A DNA stretch of 64,000 bases from Methanomethylovorans sp041447285 (GCF_041447285.1 NZ_JBGMEB010000012.1:62001-126000), one strand, 5' to 3'; shown: positions 43,648 to 51,857, numbered from the stretch's first letter. The notes: a model not told the origin generated them from the letters alone. Numbers and translations are program-made.

Positions 43648-44643
43648 GTGAATTTGCACAAAAAAGCACGTTTCTCCATGAACAAAGTGCTTTCATCTGA
43701 CAAAACGATGGAGTTGATGGATGAAGGCTGGCAAAAAGCGGATCTGCATGTACATACCAGCTGCTCATATGATGTTCCTAAGTGTAGCACAGTTCATCCA
43801 CAAAGACTTTTTGAAAAAGCCCTGTCAAGAAATATGGGTTATGTGACGTTTACAGATCATGATACTGTAGAAGCTTTCGACATGTTAGGATGGAAAAAGG
43901 AAAGACTGGTTCCGGGAGTGGAATTGTCTGTTACCGATATGTGCAATGTGGGGCACACTGTACATATAAATGTCTTTGAGCTTGACAAAGAACAGTTTCA
44001 GGATATGGAATTCATAGCAACAAAGCGGCAGGATATCTTTAGCCTGATTGATTTTATGAATGACAATGATCTTCTATACATGTACAATCATCCTTTCTGG
44101 TTTGCTGTAGGGGAAAAGCCAAATTTACTTGCGGTTCCGGAACTATCAAAACATTTTCCTGTAATTGAATATAACATGCAGGACCTTAAACAGAAGAATC
44201 TGTTTTCCATGGCACTTGCCCACCGGTTCAGAAAAGGTATGGCAGTTACAACAGACAGTCATACCGGTGGTATCGGAGCTGTCTACACAATGGCAAAAGG
44301 TGATGATTTCAGAGAATATTTTAAGAATATCAGTAAAGGTAATTATTATCTTGTCATGGATGGGCCTATCTGGAAACATATTACTCAAGAGCTTAGCGCC
44401 TGGATAGAACTTGTTTTCAACATGGATAGGATATCCCAACATGAATTTTCTACAGGTGTCAATTTATTAGACAGGGCTGTAAAACTGATCTTAAGTGAAA
44501 AGCTAACAGAACATCCGAATGTTAACCTATTTACAATGAGGTCAATTCAGAAATTGTCCACATCCGGTTTGCCTTTTTTCCTTTACACATTGTCAAAAAG
44601 GTCACAGGTTTCTGAGATAGAAAAGATGATGAGCATTTATTAA
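43648..44643 (+). CDS. PHP-domain phosphoesterase (paralog 1)
   Basis: A 331-residue protein with the PHP metal-site motifs ADLHVHTSCSYDVP and FTDHDTVEAFD, then VPGVELSVTD, MYNHPFWFAVGE and TTDSHTGGIGAVYTM. PHP enzymes hydrolyse phosphoesters using two or three metals. The C-terminal 100 residues, with WIELVFNMDR and a hydrophobic tail, have no domain I recognise. The start is uncertain: GTG at 43648 or TTG at 43654. Alignment with the next gene extends upstream of the ATG at 43678, so that ATG is too late. The substrate is unknown. Confidence 0.8.
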   Translation: MNLHKKARFSMNKVLSSDKTMELMDEGWQKADLHVHTSCSYDVPKCSTVHPQRLFEKALSRNMGYVTFTDHDTVEAFDMLGWKKERLVPGVELSVTDMCNVGHTVHINVFELDKEQFQDMEFIATKRQDIFSLIDFMNDNDLLYMYNHPFWFAVGEKPNLLAVPELSKHFPVIEYNMQDLKQKNLFSMALAHRFRKGMAVTTDSHTGGIGAVYTMAKGDDFREYFKNISKGNYYLVMDGPIWKHITQELSAWIELVFNMDRISQHEFSTGVNLLDRAVKLILSEKLTEHPNVNLFTMRSIQKLSTSGLPFFLYTLSKRSQVSEIEKMMSIY

Positions 44644-44800
44644 GACAAAATATGGAAATTCATCATTTTTAAAATTGGTGAATAACAGAAGTAAATTTAT
44701 CCTTTTTTCTTTTACCTTCTCCCGGGAGCAATAATTCCCAAGGTTAGGTATTTATGCATTGAAACAATTTTAACACTGAATAATAATCAATTATTCGAGT

Positions 44801-45799
44801 GTGTGGACATTGAGCAAAGATATCCGATACTCTCTTAAAAAAGTCATTCCTTCGCAAAAAGCTACTGAATTAAATGAAGGTTGGAAACGAGCTGATCTGC
44901 ACGTGCATACCAGTTGTTCCTATGATGTTCCTGGGGGTAAATCAGTTCACCCGGAAGTTTTGTTCAATAGGGCAGTTTCGAGAGGAATGGACTATATTAC
45001 TTTTACTGATCATGATACAGTAGAAGCCTTTGATATCCTGGGATGGAAAAGGGACATGCTCATTCCAGGGGTTGAGTTATCAGTTACTGATCTGGAGAAT
45101 GTAGGTCATACGATACATGTGAATGTATTCGAACTGGATAAAGCGCAATTCAGAGAAATGAAATCTATAGTTACAAAGCAGCATGGTATTTTCATGCTTA
45201 TTGATTATCTAAAGGAACAGGATCTTCCATATATGTACAACCATCCTTTCTGGTTTGCAGTGGGAGAAAAACCAAACCTTTTTGCTGTTCCTGAAATTGC
45301 CAGGCATTTTCCTATTATTGAATATAATATGCAGGACCTCGAGCAAAAGAATCTTTTTGCCATGTCTCTAGCGCATAGTTTGGGTAAAGGCATGGTTGTT
45401 ACTACTGACAGCCACACAGGCAGCATCGGATCTGTCTATACTATGGCAGAAGGTGATACTTTCAGAGAGTATTTCTCAAATATCTCTAAAGGGAACTATT
45501 ACCTTGTCATGGACGATCCTGTGTGGAAGCATATAACTAAAGAGTTAGCTGCATGGGTTGAACTTGTCTTTAGTATGAATCAACAGGAAGGGAATGAATT
45601 CTTCACCGGCGTAAGGTCCTTAGACAAAATTATCAATTTTATCTCGACAGGTAAGATAACTTGCTATCCTCATCTTAATTATCTTACAATGCGTTTCATT
45701 CAGAAGTTCTCTATGTCAGGTATACCTGTGCTACTATATATTCTCTCTAACAGATCTCTGGTGTCAGATATTGAAAACGTGATGAGCTTTTATTTTTAG
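44801..45799 (+). CDS. PHP-domain phosphoesterase (paralog 2)
   Basis: A 332-residue close paralog of the preceding gene, with clear similarity over the full length: ADLHVHTSCSYDVPGG, FTDHDTVEAFDILGWK, IPGVELSVTD, YNHPFWFAVGEKPN and TTDSHTGSIGSVYTM. It keeps all predicted metal-binding residues. Start candidates are GTG at 44801 and TTG at 44810; the TTG matches the TTG of paralog 1 in alignment, but no ribosome site settles it. The 157-base gap before it has no clear gene. The glycosyltransferase paralog follows after 92 bases. Confidence 0.8.
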   Translation: MWTLSKDIRYSLKKVIPSQKATELNEGWKRADLHVHTSCSYDVPGGKSVHPEVLFNRAVSRGMDYITFTDHDTVEAFDILGWKRDMLIPGVELSVTDLENVGHTIHVNVFELDKAQFREMKSIVTKQHGIFMLIDYLKEQDLPYMYNHPFWFAVGEKPNLFAVPEIARHFPIIEYNMQDLEQKNLFAMSLAHSLGKGMVVTTDSHTGSIGSVYTMAEGDTFREYFSNISKGNYYLVMDDPVWKHITKELAAWVELVFSMNQQEGNEFFTGVRSLDKIINFISTGKITCYPHLNYLTMRFIQKFSMSGIPVLLYILSNRSLVSDIENVMSFYF

Positions 45800-45891
45800 T
45801 TTTAACACACTGTTTTCCTTATTACTTCCAAATTCACTTTCTTCAGACGCAATTATTTTATGCTAAATTGATTTAAGTACACTGATTTTTT

Positions 45892-47043
45892 ATGAGAACT
45901 CTGATACTTGTTTGTGGTGAAGGTCTTGGACATACAAGCCGTTGCATTGCTCTTGCAAAAGAACTTGTATCTGCAGGTCATGAAGTTCACTTTGGAGCTT
46001 ATGGATATTCTCAGGAGCTAATAGAAAGAAAGGGTTATGCTGTAACTGCTATTCCCTCTGAGATCACTCTTGTGGGGAATACTGGAACTCTTGATCTTAA
46101 ATCTTCTATCCTCAAAACCATAAAAAAAGGCAGTTTCTTTGGGATTCTCAACATAAAAAAGCTCATTAAAAAGTTTCATCCCGATGTGGTAGTTTCAGAT
46201 GGTTATTTTACTGGTATTTTGGCTTCAAAGCTTATGAAAAAACCATCCTATCTTATAATGAATCAGTCTAACATGGAGGAGTTCTTTATGGATAGGGGTA
46301 TTTCTGGCAAATTCCTTGCTAAGATCGTGAAAAAATTCTATTCAAGAGTTTTCAAGATAGTCGATGGCATTATTATTCCTGATTATCCCATGCCTTACAC
46401 TATATGCAGGAAAAATCTCAGTTTCAGTGACAAACTGAAAAAAAAGGTATTCTATAGTGGACCTGTGGTTGGTAAGGCTTATGGGGAAGTTATGCCAGCT
46501 CAGGTGCAGCACCCTCATATACTTTCAACAGTAGGTGGTTTTGGTTACAGGTCTCCTCTTTTTCTCAAGGTCATCAAGGCTGCTGAAATGTCTCCTGATC
46601 TACATTACACTCTGCTTACAGGTCCGAGTGTAGACTCTGATAAATTTACAGATCTGCCTCACAACGTGAAGATGCTACAGTTCATAAATGACCAATTCCC
46701 TTGTATTAAAGCTTCTGAAGTTCTCATTGTGCCGGGAGGGCATAGCACTTTGATGGAAGCCCTGAGTTTTGGTATTCCTGTGCTGTCCTTTCCTGACATA
46801 GATCATATAGAGCAGCAGAACAACGCTTTGGCAATAGAAGAAAATGGAGTAGGGTATCGTCTTGATTATTCCACATCTTCTGAAGTGATACTGGAATACA
46901 TAAAAGAAATAGTCTATAATGGAGAATTCGTAGACAATGCACAATCTATGCGCCAATTATCAGAAAATCTAAATGGTGCTGCAGCTATCTGTAAATTGCT
47001 GGAGAAAGGTACTTTTTCTGGCAAGATAGATCATAAACAGTGA
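45892..47043 (+). CDS. Glycosyltransferase, GT28/MurG-like (paralog 2)
   Basis: A 383-residue GT-B protein homologous throughout to the gene at 42320-43486: LILVCGEGLGHTSRCIALA at the start, VVSDGYFTGILASKL, GGFGYRSPLFLKVIKAAE and VPGGHSTLMEALSFGIPVLS with FPDIDHIEQQNN. The substrate is unknown. No ribosome site precedes the ATG and an AT-rich stretch (ttattttatgctaaattg) lies about 20-40 bases upstream, which fits a leaderless transcript. It stands in the same direction as the two PHP genes. Confidence 0.82.
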   Translation: MRTLILVCGEGLGHTSRCIALAKELVSAGHEVHFGAYGYSQELIERKGYAVTAIPSEITLVGNTGTLDLKSSILKTIKKGSFFGILNIKKLIKKFHPDVVVSDGYFTGILASKLMKKPSYLIMNQSNMEEFFMDRGISGKFLAKIVKKFYSRVFKIVDGIIIPDYPMPYTICRKNLSFSDKLKKKVFYSGPVVGKAYGEVMPAQVQHPHILSTVGGFGYRSPLFLKVIKAAEMSPDLHYTLLTGPSVDSDKFTDLPHNVKMLQFINDQFPCIKASEVLIVPGGHSTLMEALSFGIPVLSFPDIDHIEQQNNALAIEENGVGYRLDYSTSSEVILEYIKEIVYNGEFVDNAQSMRQLSENLNGAAAICKLLEKGTFSGKIDHKQ

Positions 47044-47091
47044 TCATTGAACCAACGATCATTAAAGTCTGTATCTGTACTGAATTGTTGT

Positions 47092-47107
47092 TTTGAATTA
47101 TTTCAAA
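47092..47107. repeat. Inverted repeat upstream of the permease operon (site 1)
   Basis: TTTGAA-TTAT-TTCAAA, perfect 6-bp arms with a 4-nt spacer. It shares the TTCAAAT half-element with two further sites nearer the permease gene but has the arms in the opposite order. Probably an auxiliary operator site, or chance in AT-rich DNA. Confidence 0.4.
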
Positions 47108-47146
47108 TACTCATGTTTCTTTAGTTTCTTCTGTTTATCAGTAAAG

Positions 47147-47162
47147 TTCAAATTATTTTGAA
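47147..47162. promoter_or_regulatory. Near-palindromic operator-like site 2
   Basis: TTCAAATTATTTTGAA, a near copy of the perfect palindrome at 47186-47201 (they differ only at the three central positions 8-10), with the same following bases ATAC. The two copies are 39 bases apart centre to centre and bracket the putative TATA box at 47171-47179. Confidence 0.5.
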
Positions 47163-47170
47163 ATACTAAG

Positions 47171-47201
47171 CTTTAAATACAATGATTCAAATATATTTGA
47201 A
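47171..47201 (+). promoter_or_regulatory. TATA box and perfect palindromic operator of the permease operon
   Basis: CTTTAAATA at 47171-47179 is a TATA-like element. TTCAAATATATTTGAA at 47186-47201 is a perfect 16-bp palindrome lying between that box and the probable leaderless start at 47206. This is where a repressor, for example the ArsR-family protein encoded at 50016-50393, would block transcription. Confidence 0.55.
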
Positions 47202-47205
47202 ATAC

Positions 47206-48246
47206 ATGACTCAAGATTATCTCATACATCTGCTAAATGTTGGCCTGCAATCTGTGCAGGAATACCTGGCATTGCATGTACTACTATGTCTGATTCCGGC
47301 CTTTTTCCTGGCTGGTGCAATAGCGTCACTCTTTTCAAAAGAGTCTGTACTAAAGTATTTTGGTGCTGAAACACCAAAATATATCTCTTACTCCGTCGCA
47401 GCGATTTCTGGTTGTCTCCTTGCAGTATGCAGCTGTACTGTACTCCCGCTGTTCGCGGGAATTTATAAAAGGGGGGCTGGAGTTGGACCAGCTACTACTT
47501 TCCTATTCTCTGCACCTGCAATCAATATTTTGGCTATTGTTTATACTGCAAAGATCCTGGGCTATGATATCGGGGCTGCCAGGGCAGTGGGTGCGATTCT
47601 TCTATCAGTGGTCATTGGATTGATAATGCATACCATATATGAGAAGAAAAATGGTGAACACAACGGTATCAAGACATTTAACGCAGAAGAGCACTCTCAC
47701 ACTGTTCAGCTTTTCCTTCTGCTTCTGGCAATACTTGTGATCCCTGAAATAATCAAGTCCTGGAAAGCTCTTGCTTTGGTGGAGATCTCTCTCATAGCTG
47801 CTACAGTATACCTGTCTTTCAAGTGGTACACTAAGGAAGAACGAGTGAGCTGGATGCAAGAGACTTGGTTCCTTGTAAAGATGATATTTCCGTTGTTGCT
47901 TGTGGGAGTATTCTTTGCAGGCATCATTGTAGAGTTGCTCCCTTCTGAGGTTGTAGTGAAACTCGTGGGTGGTGACAACGTGCTGTCTTATTTCATTGCT
48001 TCTCTAAGTGCTGCTCTAATGTACTTCTCCACACTTACGGAAGTTCCTATTATCAATGCTCTTACTTATCTTGGTATGGGAAGGGGTCCTGCTCTTTCAA
48101 TGCTGCTCGCAGGTCCTGCATTGAGCCTGCCCAGTATGATCGTTATCAGCAGGATCATGGGTGTTAAAAAGGGACTTTCATATATAGTGCTGGTAGTCAT
48201 AATGGCGATGATTTCGGGAATTGCATTTGACTATTATGTGCTTTGA
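47206..48246 (+). CDS. Permease of the ArsP/YraQ (DUF318) family
   Basis: A 346-residue membrane protein with about eight helices in two similar halves. The first half has the Cys motif LLAVCSCTVLPLFAGIYKRG and FLFSAPAINI; the second has STLTEVPIINALTYLGMGRG with GPALSLPSMIVI. The family exports metals, metalloids or trivalent organoarsenicals (ArsP). An ATG at 47182 is in frame, but the perfect palindrome falls between it and the next ATG at 47206, and a TATA box lies 27-35 bases before 47206, so a leaderless start at 47206 is preferred. First gene of a five-gene operon. Confidence 0.82.
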   Translation: MTQDYLIHLLNVGLQSVQEYLALHVLLCLIPAFFLAGAIASLFSKESVLKYFGAETPKYISYSVAAISGCLLAVCSCTVLPLFAGIYKRGAGVGPATTFLFSAPAINILAIVYTAKILGYDIGAARAVGAILLSVVIGLIMHTIYEKKNGEHNGIKTFNAEEHSHTVQLFLLLLAILVIPEIIKSWKALALVEISLIAATVYLSFKWYTKEERVSWMQETWFLVKMIFPLLLVGVFFAGIIVELLPSEVVVKLVGGDNVLSYFIASLSAALMYFSTLTEVPIINALTYLGMGRGPALSMLLAGPALSLPSMIVISRIMGVKKGLSYIVLVVIMAMISGIAFDYYVL

Positions 48247-48266
48247 CTAGAATAAGAGGTTGATAT

Positions 48267-48956
48267 ATGCGGTTATTGATAATTTCAGACATCCATGGAA
48301 ATAAAGAAGCTCTGGACGCGGTCATGGCTGTATCTCATGATGAAGTTATCTGTCTGGGAGATATTGTGGATTATGGTCCTTCTCCGGGCGAGTGTATCGA
48401 TGTGCTGCTGGACCAAAAAATCCCTACTATTATTGGAAACCATGACAATGCAGTGGCGTTTAGGATGGATTGTGGGTGTGGCTACGCGTATAAACACCTC
48501 TCTCAATCAACCAGGGAGTACACATGGAATATCCTGAACACTACTCAGCTGGAGTTCCTTCGCGAGCTTCCTATGGACCTTAGAAGGGAGGAAAACGGAA
48601 GAAAACTCTATTTTACTCATGGTAGTCCCACATCTTTCTACGATTATATCAAACCCGACACTTCCGAAGATACAATAAAGGAATTTATAAAAGGAGTAGA
48701 TGCAGAGTTCATATTTGTGGGCCATTCGCATCTTCCTTTTGTAAGGAAGGTCTCAGATGTGACATTGGTGAACCCGGGTTCAGTGGGCCAGCCCAGGGAT
48801 GGAGATACTCGTGCAAGCTGCGTAGTATTTGATACAGATTCATTCCAGGCTGAAATAATTCGGATCGACTATGATATGAAAGTGGTCTTCAATAAGATCA
48901 GAAAGAACATGCCAAATGCAGATGAATTGATAGCAATATTGAAAAGAGGTTACTAA
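48267..48956 (+). CDS. Metallophosphoesterase (calcineurin-like)
   Basis: A 229-residue enzyme with the full motif set: DIHGNKEA, CLGDIVDYGPSP, IIGNHDNA, YFTHGSP and FVGHSHLPF, then VNPGSVGQPRDG, typical of YfcE/ApaH-like small phosphoesterases. It may hydrolyse nucleotide or diadenosine phosphates; the substrate is unknown. AGAGGTTGAT precedes the ATG. It lies 20 nt after the permease gene and is an unusual companion for a metalloid operon. Confidence 0.85.
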   Translation: MRLLIISDIHGNKEALDAVMAVSHDEVICLGDIVDYGPSPGECIDVLLDQKIPTIIGNHDNAVAFRMDCGCGYAYKHLSQSTREYTWNILNTTQLEFLRELPMDLRREENGRKLYFTHGSPTSFYDYIKPDTSEDTIKEFIKGVDAEFIFVGHSHLPFVRKVSDVTLVNPGSVGQPRDGDTRASCVVFDTDSFQAEIIRIDYDMKVVFNKIRKNMPNADELIAILKRGY

Positions 48957-48991
48957 GCTATTTTTTATACAATAGTTCGAAAGGTGATTAA

Positions 48992-49225
48992 ATGAAGATA
49001 GAAATACTTGGTTCAGGTTGTGCGAAATGCAAGAAAACAAAAGAAATTATCGAACAGGCAGTTACAGAGCTTGGCATCGATGCAGAGGTTTTGAAAGTTG
49101 AAGATATTAATGCCATTCTTAACTATGGTGTAATGGTTACACCTGCTGTTGTAGTTGATGGTGATGTAAAGGTAGCTGGCAAGGTTCCAAGTGTTGAGAA
49201 AGTAAAAGAGTGGCTCTCTAAATAA
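48992..49225 (+). CDS. Small thioredoxin-like protein (TM0996/MTH895 type)
   Basis: A 77-residue mini-thioredoxin: MKIEILGSGCAKCKKTKEII holds the active-site CAKC, VMVTPAVVVDG the cis-Pro loop. This subfamily often sits next to DUF318 permeases and is thought to deliver reducing power or handle the exported metal. AAGGTGAT before the ATG is a strong ribosome site. It is third in the operon. Confidence 0.9.
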   Translation: MKIEILGSGCAKCKKTKEIIEQAVTELGIDAEVLKVEDINAILNYGVMVTPAVVVDGDVKVAGKVPSVEKVKEWLSK

Positions 49226-49237
49226 AGGCGATTTATC

Positions 49238-49618
49238 ATGGAAGAAACAGTAAAATGCGCATGCGAAGCTGCAAACATTGGTCTGTATGCATGTTCAGGC
49301 GCTTCTAATGTAGGGCAACTGGCAAATAGGCTGGCTATTGAGCTCACTAAAAATGGAAAAGGTAGGATGATGTGCACAGCAGGCATTGGAGGGAGGATCC
49401 CTGGTATAATGAAGTCTACTGAAGGCACAGATGTGATCATTGCCATTGATGGCTGTTCTCTTAACTGTACGAGAAGATCACTGGAACTTGCAGGATTCAC
49501 AGTTAATACTCACGTTGTGTTAACAGAGCTGGGTGTAGCAAAGAACAAGCAGCTTGATGTTGATTCAAATGAGGTAAGTGAGGTATTGGTTAAATTAGAC
49601 AAAGTTTTGGGAATCTAG
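49238..49618 (+). CDS. DGC-domain putative zinc-binding protein
   Basis: A 126-residue Cys-rich protein of the DGC family, named for the conserved Asp-Gly-Cys in IAIDGCSLNCTRRSLELAG. Other cysteines are in VKCACEAANIGLYACSGASN and RMMCTAGIGG. The arrangement suggests metal or metalloid binding, or a sulfur role. It follows the mini-thioredoxin by 12 nt, a recurring partnership in archaeal permease operons. Function unproven. Confidence 0.85.
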   Translation: MEETVKCACEAANIGLYACSGASNVGQLANRLAIELTKNGKGRMMCTAGIGGRIPGIMKSTEGTDVIIAIDGCSLNCTRRSLELAGFTVNTHVVLTELGVAKNKQLDVDSNEVSEVLVKLDKVLGI

Positions 49619-49654
49619 AAAGGTATGCGTACATAGAATGAACAGGTGAATAAG

Positions 49655-49987
49655 ATGAGAATGTTAGAAGAGTTTTTCCCGGAGTTTGCACAGAAGCTGG
49701 ATGAAATCGATGAAATATACAGGGATAAGAGGACCATTGACGAGAAAACATATCAGTTCATATGCTTTGCTCTTTCCATAAAAGCCCGTTCAAAACCTTG
49801 TGTTTTAAAGCATTTCAAAGGTGCTCTTGAGGCAGGGGCAACTGTAAAAGAACTTACTTATATCCTGGCTTTGACAATGCGTGAAGCTGCAGGAGCTGAC
49901 GACTGCTGGACTCATGATGTCATAGGCGAATGGAAAGAGATCCTTAAAGGCAATGTATCCTGCTGTTGCGCAGGAGATAAGGATTAA
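49655..49987 (+). CDS. Carboxymuconolactone decarboxylase-like (AhpD-fold) protein
   Basis: A 110-residue helical protein with the CMD/AhpD core ARSKPCVLKHFKGALEAGAT. The usual CxxC is Sx2C here: the first Cys is replaced by Ser, though the His remains. In exchange the C-terminus carries three adjacent cysteines (VSCCCAGDKD), and another Cys is in ADDCWTHD. It may therefore use a distant Cys pair or bind metal. AGGTGA before the ATG at 49655 decides the start over a GTG at 49646. It ends the operon, with a T7 run after it. Confidence 0.85.
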   Translation: MRMLEEFFPEFAQKLDEIDEIYRDKRTIDEKTYQFICFALSIKARSKPCVLKHFKGALEAGATVKELTYILALTMREAAGADDCWTHDVIGEWKEILKGNVSCCCAGDKD

Positions 49988-50010
49988 GATTCAAAATTGA
50001 TTTCTCTTTC

Positions 50011-50017
50011 TTTTTTT
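50011..50017 (+). terminator. Poly-T tract ending the permease operon
   Basis: A pyrimidine-rich run (tttctctttc then T7) starts 13 bases after the stop of the CMD-like gene, as expected for an archaeal U-rich terminator. It touches the 3' end of the convergent ArsR gene. Confidence 0.5.
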
Positions 50018-50393
50018 ACAATTGTCTATTGCTGCTTAACATCAGGCGTATTTCAGGTTTTAGTCTATAATACGTGTATCTGGAACTTCTATAAGAGTCA
50101 ACAAGTTCATTTTCTTTCATAATTGATAAATGATGAGATACAAGGTTCTGCTTTTCCCTTAGCAGATAAACTAATGCTCCTACACAATACTCTTGCTTTA
50201 ATAGGTGATAAGCTATCTTTAATCTGAGGGGATTACTTAATACTTTGAATATATTACACAGATTGCTGATCTCATTTTCATCTATACTTGCTTCATTTTC
50301 CAATTCATGCTCCCATTCTTCTTTAAGATCTTTGTCAGCCGGGCAACACTTCATGATGCTCAAAAGAAAACTGGATGCTATATAAGCATTCAT
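50016..50393 (-). CDS. arsR: ArsR-family transcriptional regulator
   Basis: A 125-residue winged-helix protein: FKVLSNPLRLKIAYHLL, then CVGALVYLLREKQNLVSHHL as the recognition part, and SSRYTYYRLKPEIR as the wing. Cysteines near the N-terminus (MKCCPADKD) and in YCVGAL could sense a metalloid. The ATG at 50393 lies inside an inverted repeat (50392-50411), with a TATA-like box (AAATATAA, about 50425-50433) at the right distance for a leaderless start; the ATG at 50354 (MKCCPAD) is the alternative. It is divergent from acr3 and probably regulates it and itself. Confidence 0.87.
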   Translation of the reverse strand: MNAYIASSFLLSIMKCCPADKDLKEEWEHELENEASIDENEISNLCNIFKVLSNPLRLKIAYHLLKQEYCVGALVYLLREKQNLVSHHLSIMKENELVDSYRSSRYTYYRLKPEIRLMLSSNRQL

Positions 50394-50411
50394 ATCAACA
50401 TGTTTTGATAT
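50392..50411. promoter_or_regulatory. Inverted repeat over the arsR start (autoregulatory operator)
   Basis: ATATCAA-CATGTT-TTGATAT, perfect 7-bp arms, overlaps the first codon of arsR. Its placement at the predicted transcript start suits autorepression by ArsR. Confidence 0.5.
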
Positions 50412-50458
50412 TAGGGTTGTACTGTTATATTTGCAGAACGCATAATAAATATTGGAGA

Positions 50459-50480
50459 TTTTTCAGTTTCACTTGAAAAA
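50459..50480. promoter_or_regulatory. Inverted repeat in the arsR-acr3 intergenic region
   Basis: TTTTTCA-GTTTCACT-TGAAAAA, perfect 7-bp arms with an 8-nt spacer; nested inside is the 10-bp palindrome TTCACTTGAA. It lies about 45-65 bases before the acr3 ATG and is a candidate ArsR operator for acr3. Confidence 0.5.
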
Positions 50481-50525
50481 TGGGGAAATATAAACAAGCA
50501 TTTATCTGAATAAGGGAGCTTGAAC

Positions 50526-51710
50526 ATGGTAGCAGAAGCTTGTATTACTAAAGAACCTAAAGGTTTGGGTTCTTTTGAACGGTACCTTACTATATGGGTT
50601 ATTCTGTGTATCATCGCAGGTATACTGTTGGGGAGATTTGCTCCAGGTGTAGCTTTGTATCTGGACAGTCTATCTATTTATGTCGGTGAAGCACCTGTGG
50701 TTTCGATACCAATAGCTATCTGTTTATTCTTTATGATGTATCCCATCATGGTAAAGATAGATTTTGGGGAGGTGCTGAAAGCTGGGAAGGCTATGAAACC
50801 GGTGGGTCTTACGCTGTTCATCAACTGGGCAATAAAACCATTCACCATGTATCTTATTTCAGTATTTTTCCTAGGTACGCTTTTCCTGGGTTTCATCGGT
50901 CCGGAGGCTACGGACCTTGTTAAAATGCCTTTTGGTCTTGACCTGCCAGTAGGTGCAACTTATGGTGAAGGTACTGTTGTGATGTCAGATGGCGTGAAAA
51001 TGCTTGAGATCCCTCTGTGGCGTAGTTATCTGGCAGGCTGTATCCTTCTGGGCATTGCTCCCTGCACAGCAATGGTACTTGTCTGGGGTTTTCTTGCAAA
51101 GGGCAATGATGCTCATACTCTTGTGATGGTAGCTATTAACTCGCTTACGATGCTGTTCCTTTACGCTCCCCTGGGAGGATTTCTGCTTGGTGTGGGTAAA
51201 CTTCCAGTTCCATGGCAGGCATTGGCTCTTTCCATAGGTATATATGTAGCTCTGCCGCTTGCTGCCGGATATGTTTCTAGGAAGCTTATCATTAAAAGCA
51301 AAGGGGAAGCGTGGTTCAACACAAGTTTTGTGCACCTTCTTACGCCTGTGACTATCATAGCCTTGCTGATCACGCTTGTCCTGTTGTTCAGTTTCAAGGG
51401 AGAAACTATCCTTTCACAGCCTCTGACGATCCTATGGATAGCTATTCCTCTGTTCATTCAGACGACATTCATTTTTCTGCTGGGGTATGTCCTATCCAAA
51501 GTTTTGGGTCTTAGCTATAAGGATGCTGCTCCTTCGGCTATGATTGGTGCATCCAATCATTTTGAAGTGGCAATTGCGACTGCAACCATTCTGTTCGGCC
51601 TGTCATCAGGTGCTGCGCTTGCAACTGTAGTAGGTGTGCTTATAGAGGTACCCGTCATGCTCATGCTGGTAAAGTTCTGCCTGAGGACAAAAGGTTGGTT
51701 TACAAGTTGA
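50526..51710 (+). CDS. acr3: Acr3-family arsenite efflux transporter
   Basis: A 394-residue, ten-helix carrier. Acr3 hallmarks are FERYLTIWVILCIIAGILLG, the functional Cys in LLGIAPCTAMVLVWGFLAKG, APSAMIGASNHFEVAIATA and VVGVLIEVPVMLMLV. It expels As(III), and in some members Sb(III), using the proton gradient. GGGAG 7 nt before the ATG sets the start; a TTG two codons earlier is less likely. It is divergent from arsR and shares the regulatory region with it. Confidence 0.93.
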   Translation: MVAEACITKEPKGLGSFERYLTIWVILCIIAGILLGRFAPGVALYLDSLSIYVGEAPVVSIPIAICLFFMMYPIMVKIDFGEVLKAGKAMKPVGLTLFINWAIKPFTMYLISVFFLGTLFLGFIGPEATDLVKMPFGLDLPVGATYGEGTVVMSDGVKMLEIPLWRSYLAGCILLGIAPCTAMVLVWGFLAKGNDAHTLVMVAINSLTMLFLYAPLGGFLLGVGKLPVPWQALALSIGIYVALPLAAGYVSRKLIIKSKGEAWFNTSFVHLLTPVTIIALLITLVLLFSFKGETILSQPLTILWIAIPLFIQTTFIFLLGYVLSKVLGLSYKDAAPSAMIGASNHFEVAIATATILFGLSSGAALATVVGVLIEVPVMLMLVKFCLRTKGWFTS

Positions 51711-51724
51711 TATCAACCTTTTTT
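51689..51724 (+). terminator. Hairpin with T-run at the acr3 stop
   Basis: AAAAGGTTG and CAACCTTTT make a perfect 9-bp stem around a 16-nt loop, overlapping the acr3 stop codon and continuing into a T6 run. The 12-bp palindrome GTTGATATCAAC (51706-51717) lies within it. Terminator-like. Confidence 0.5.
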
Positions 51725-51857
51725 CATTTTGAGTTACCTTAAAACTCCTCTACTGTCATTGATTTGTGATATGCCATTGTAAGCATCAATGATATCAGTA
51801 TTTTTCAATGAAAAAAAAGTAATAAATAGGGGTAGTTGAAGGATCACAATAACAAGA

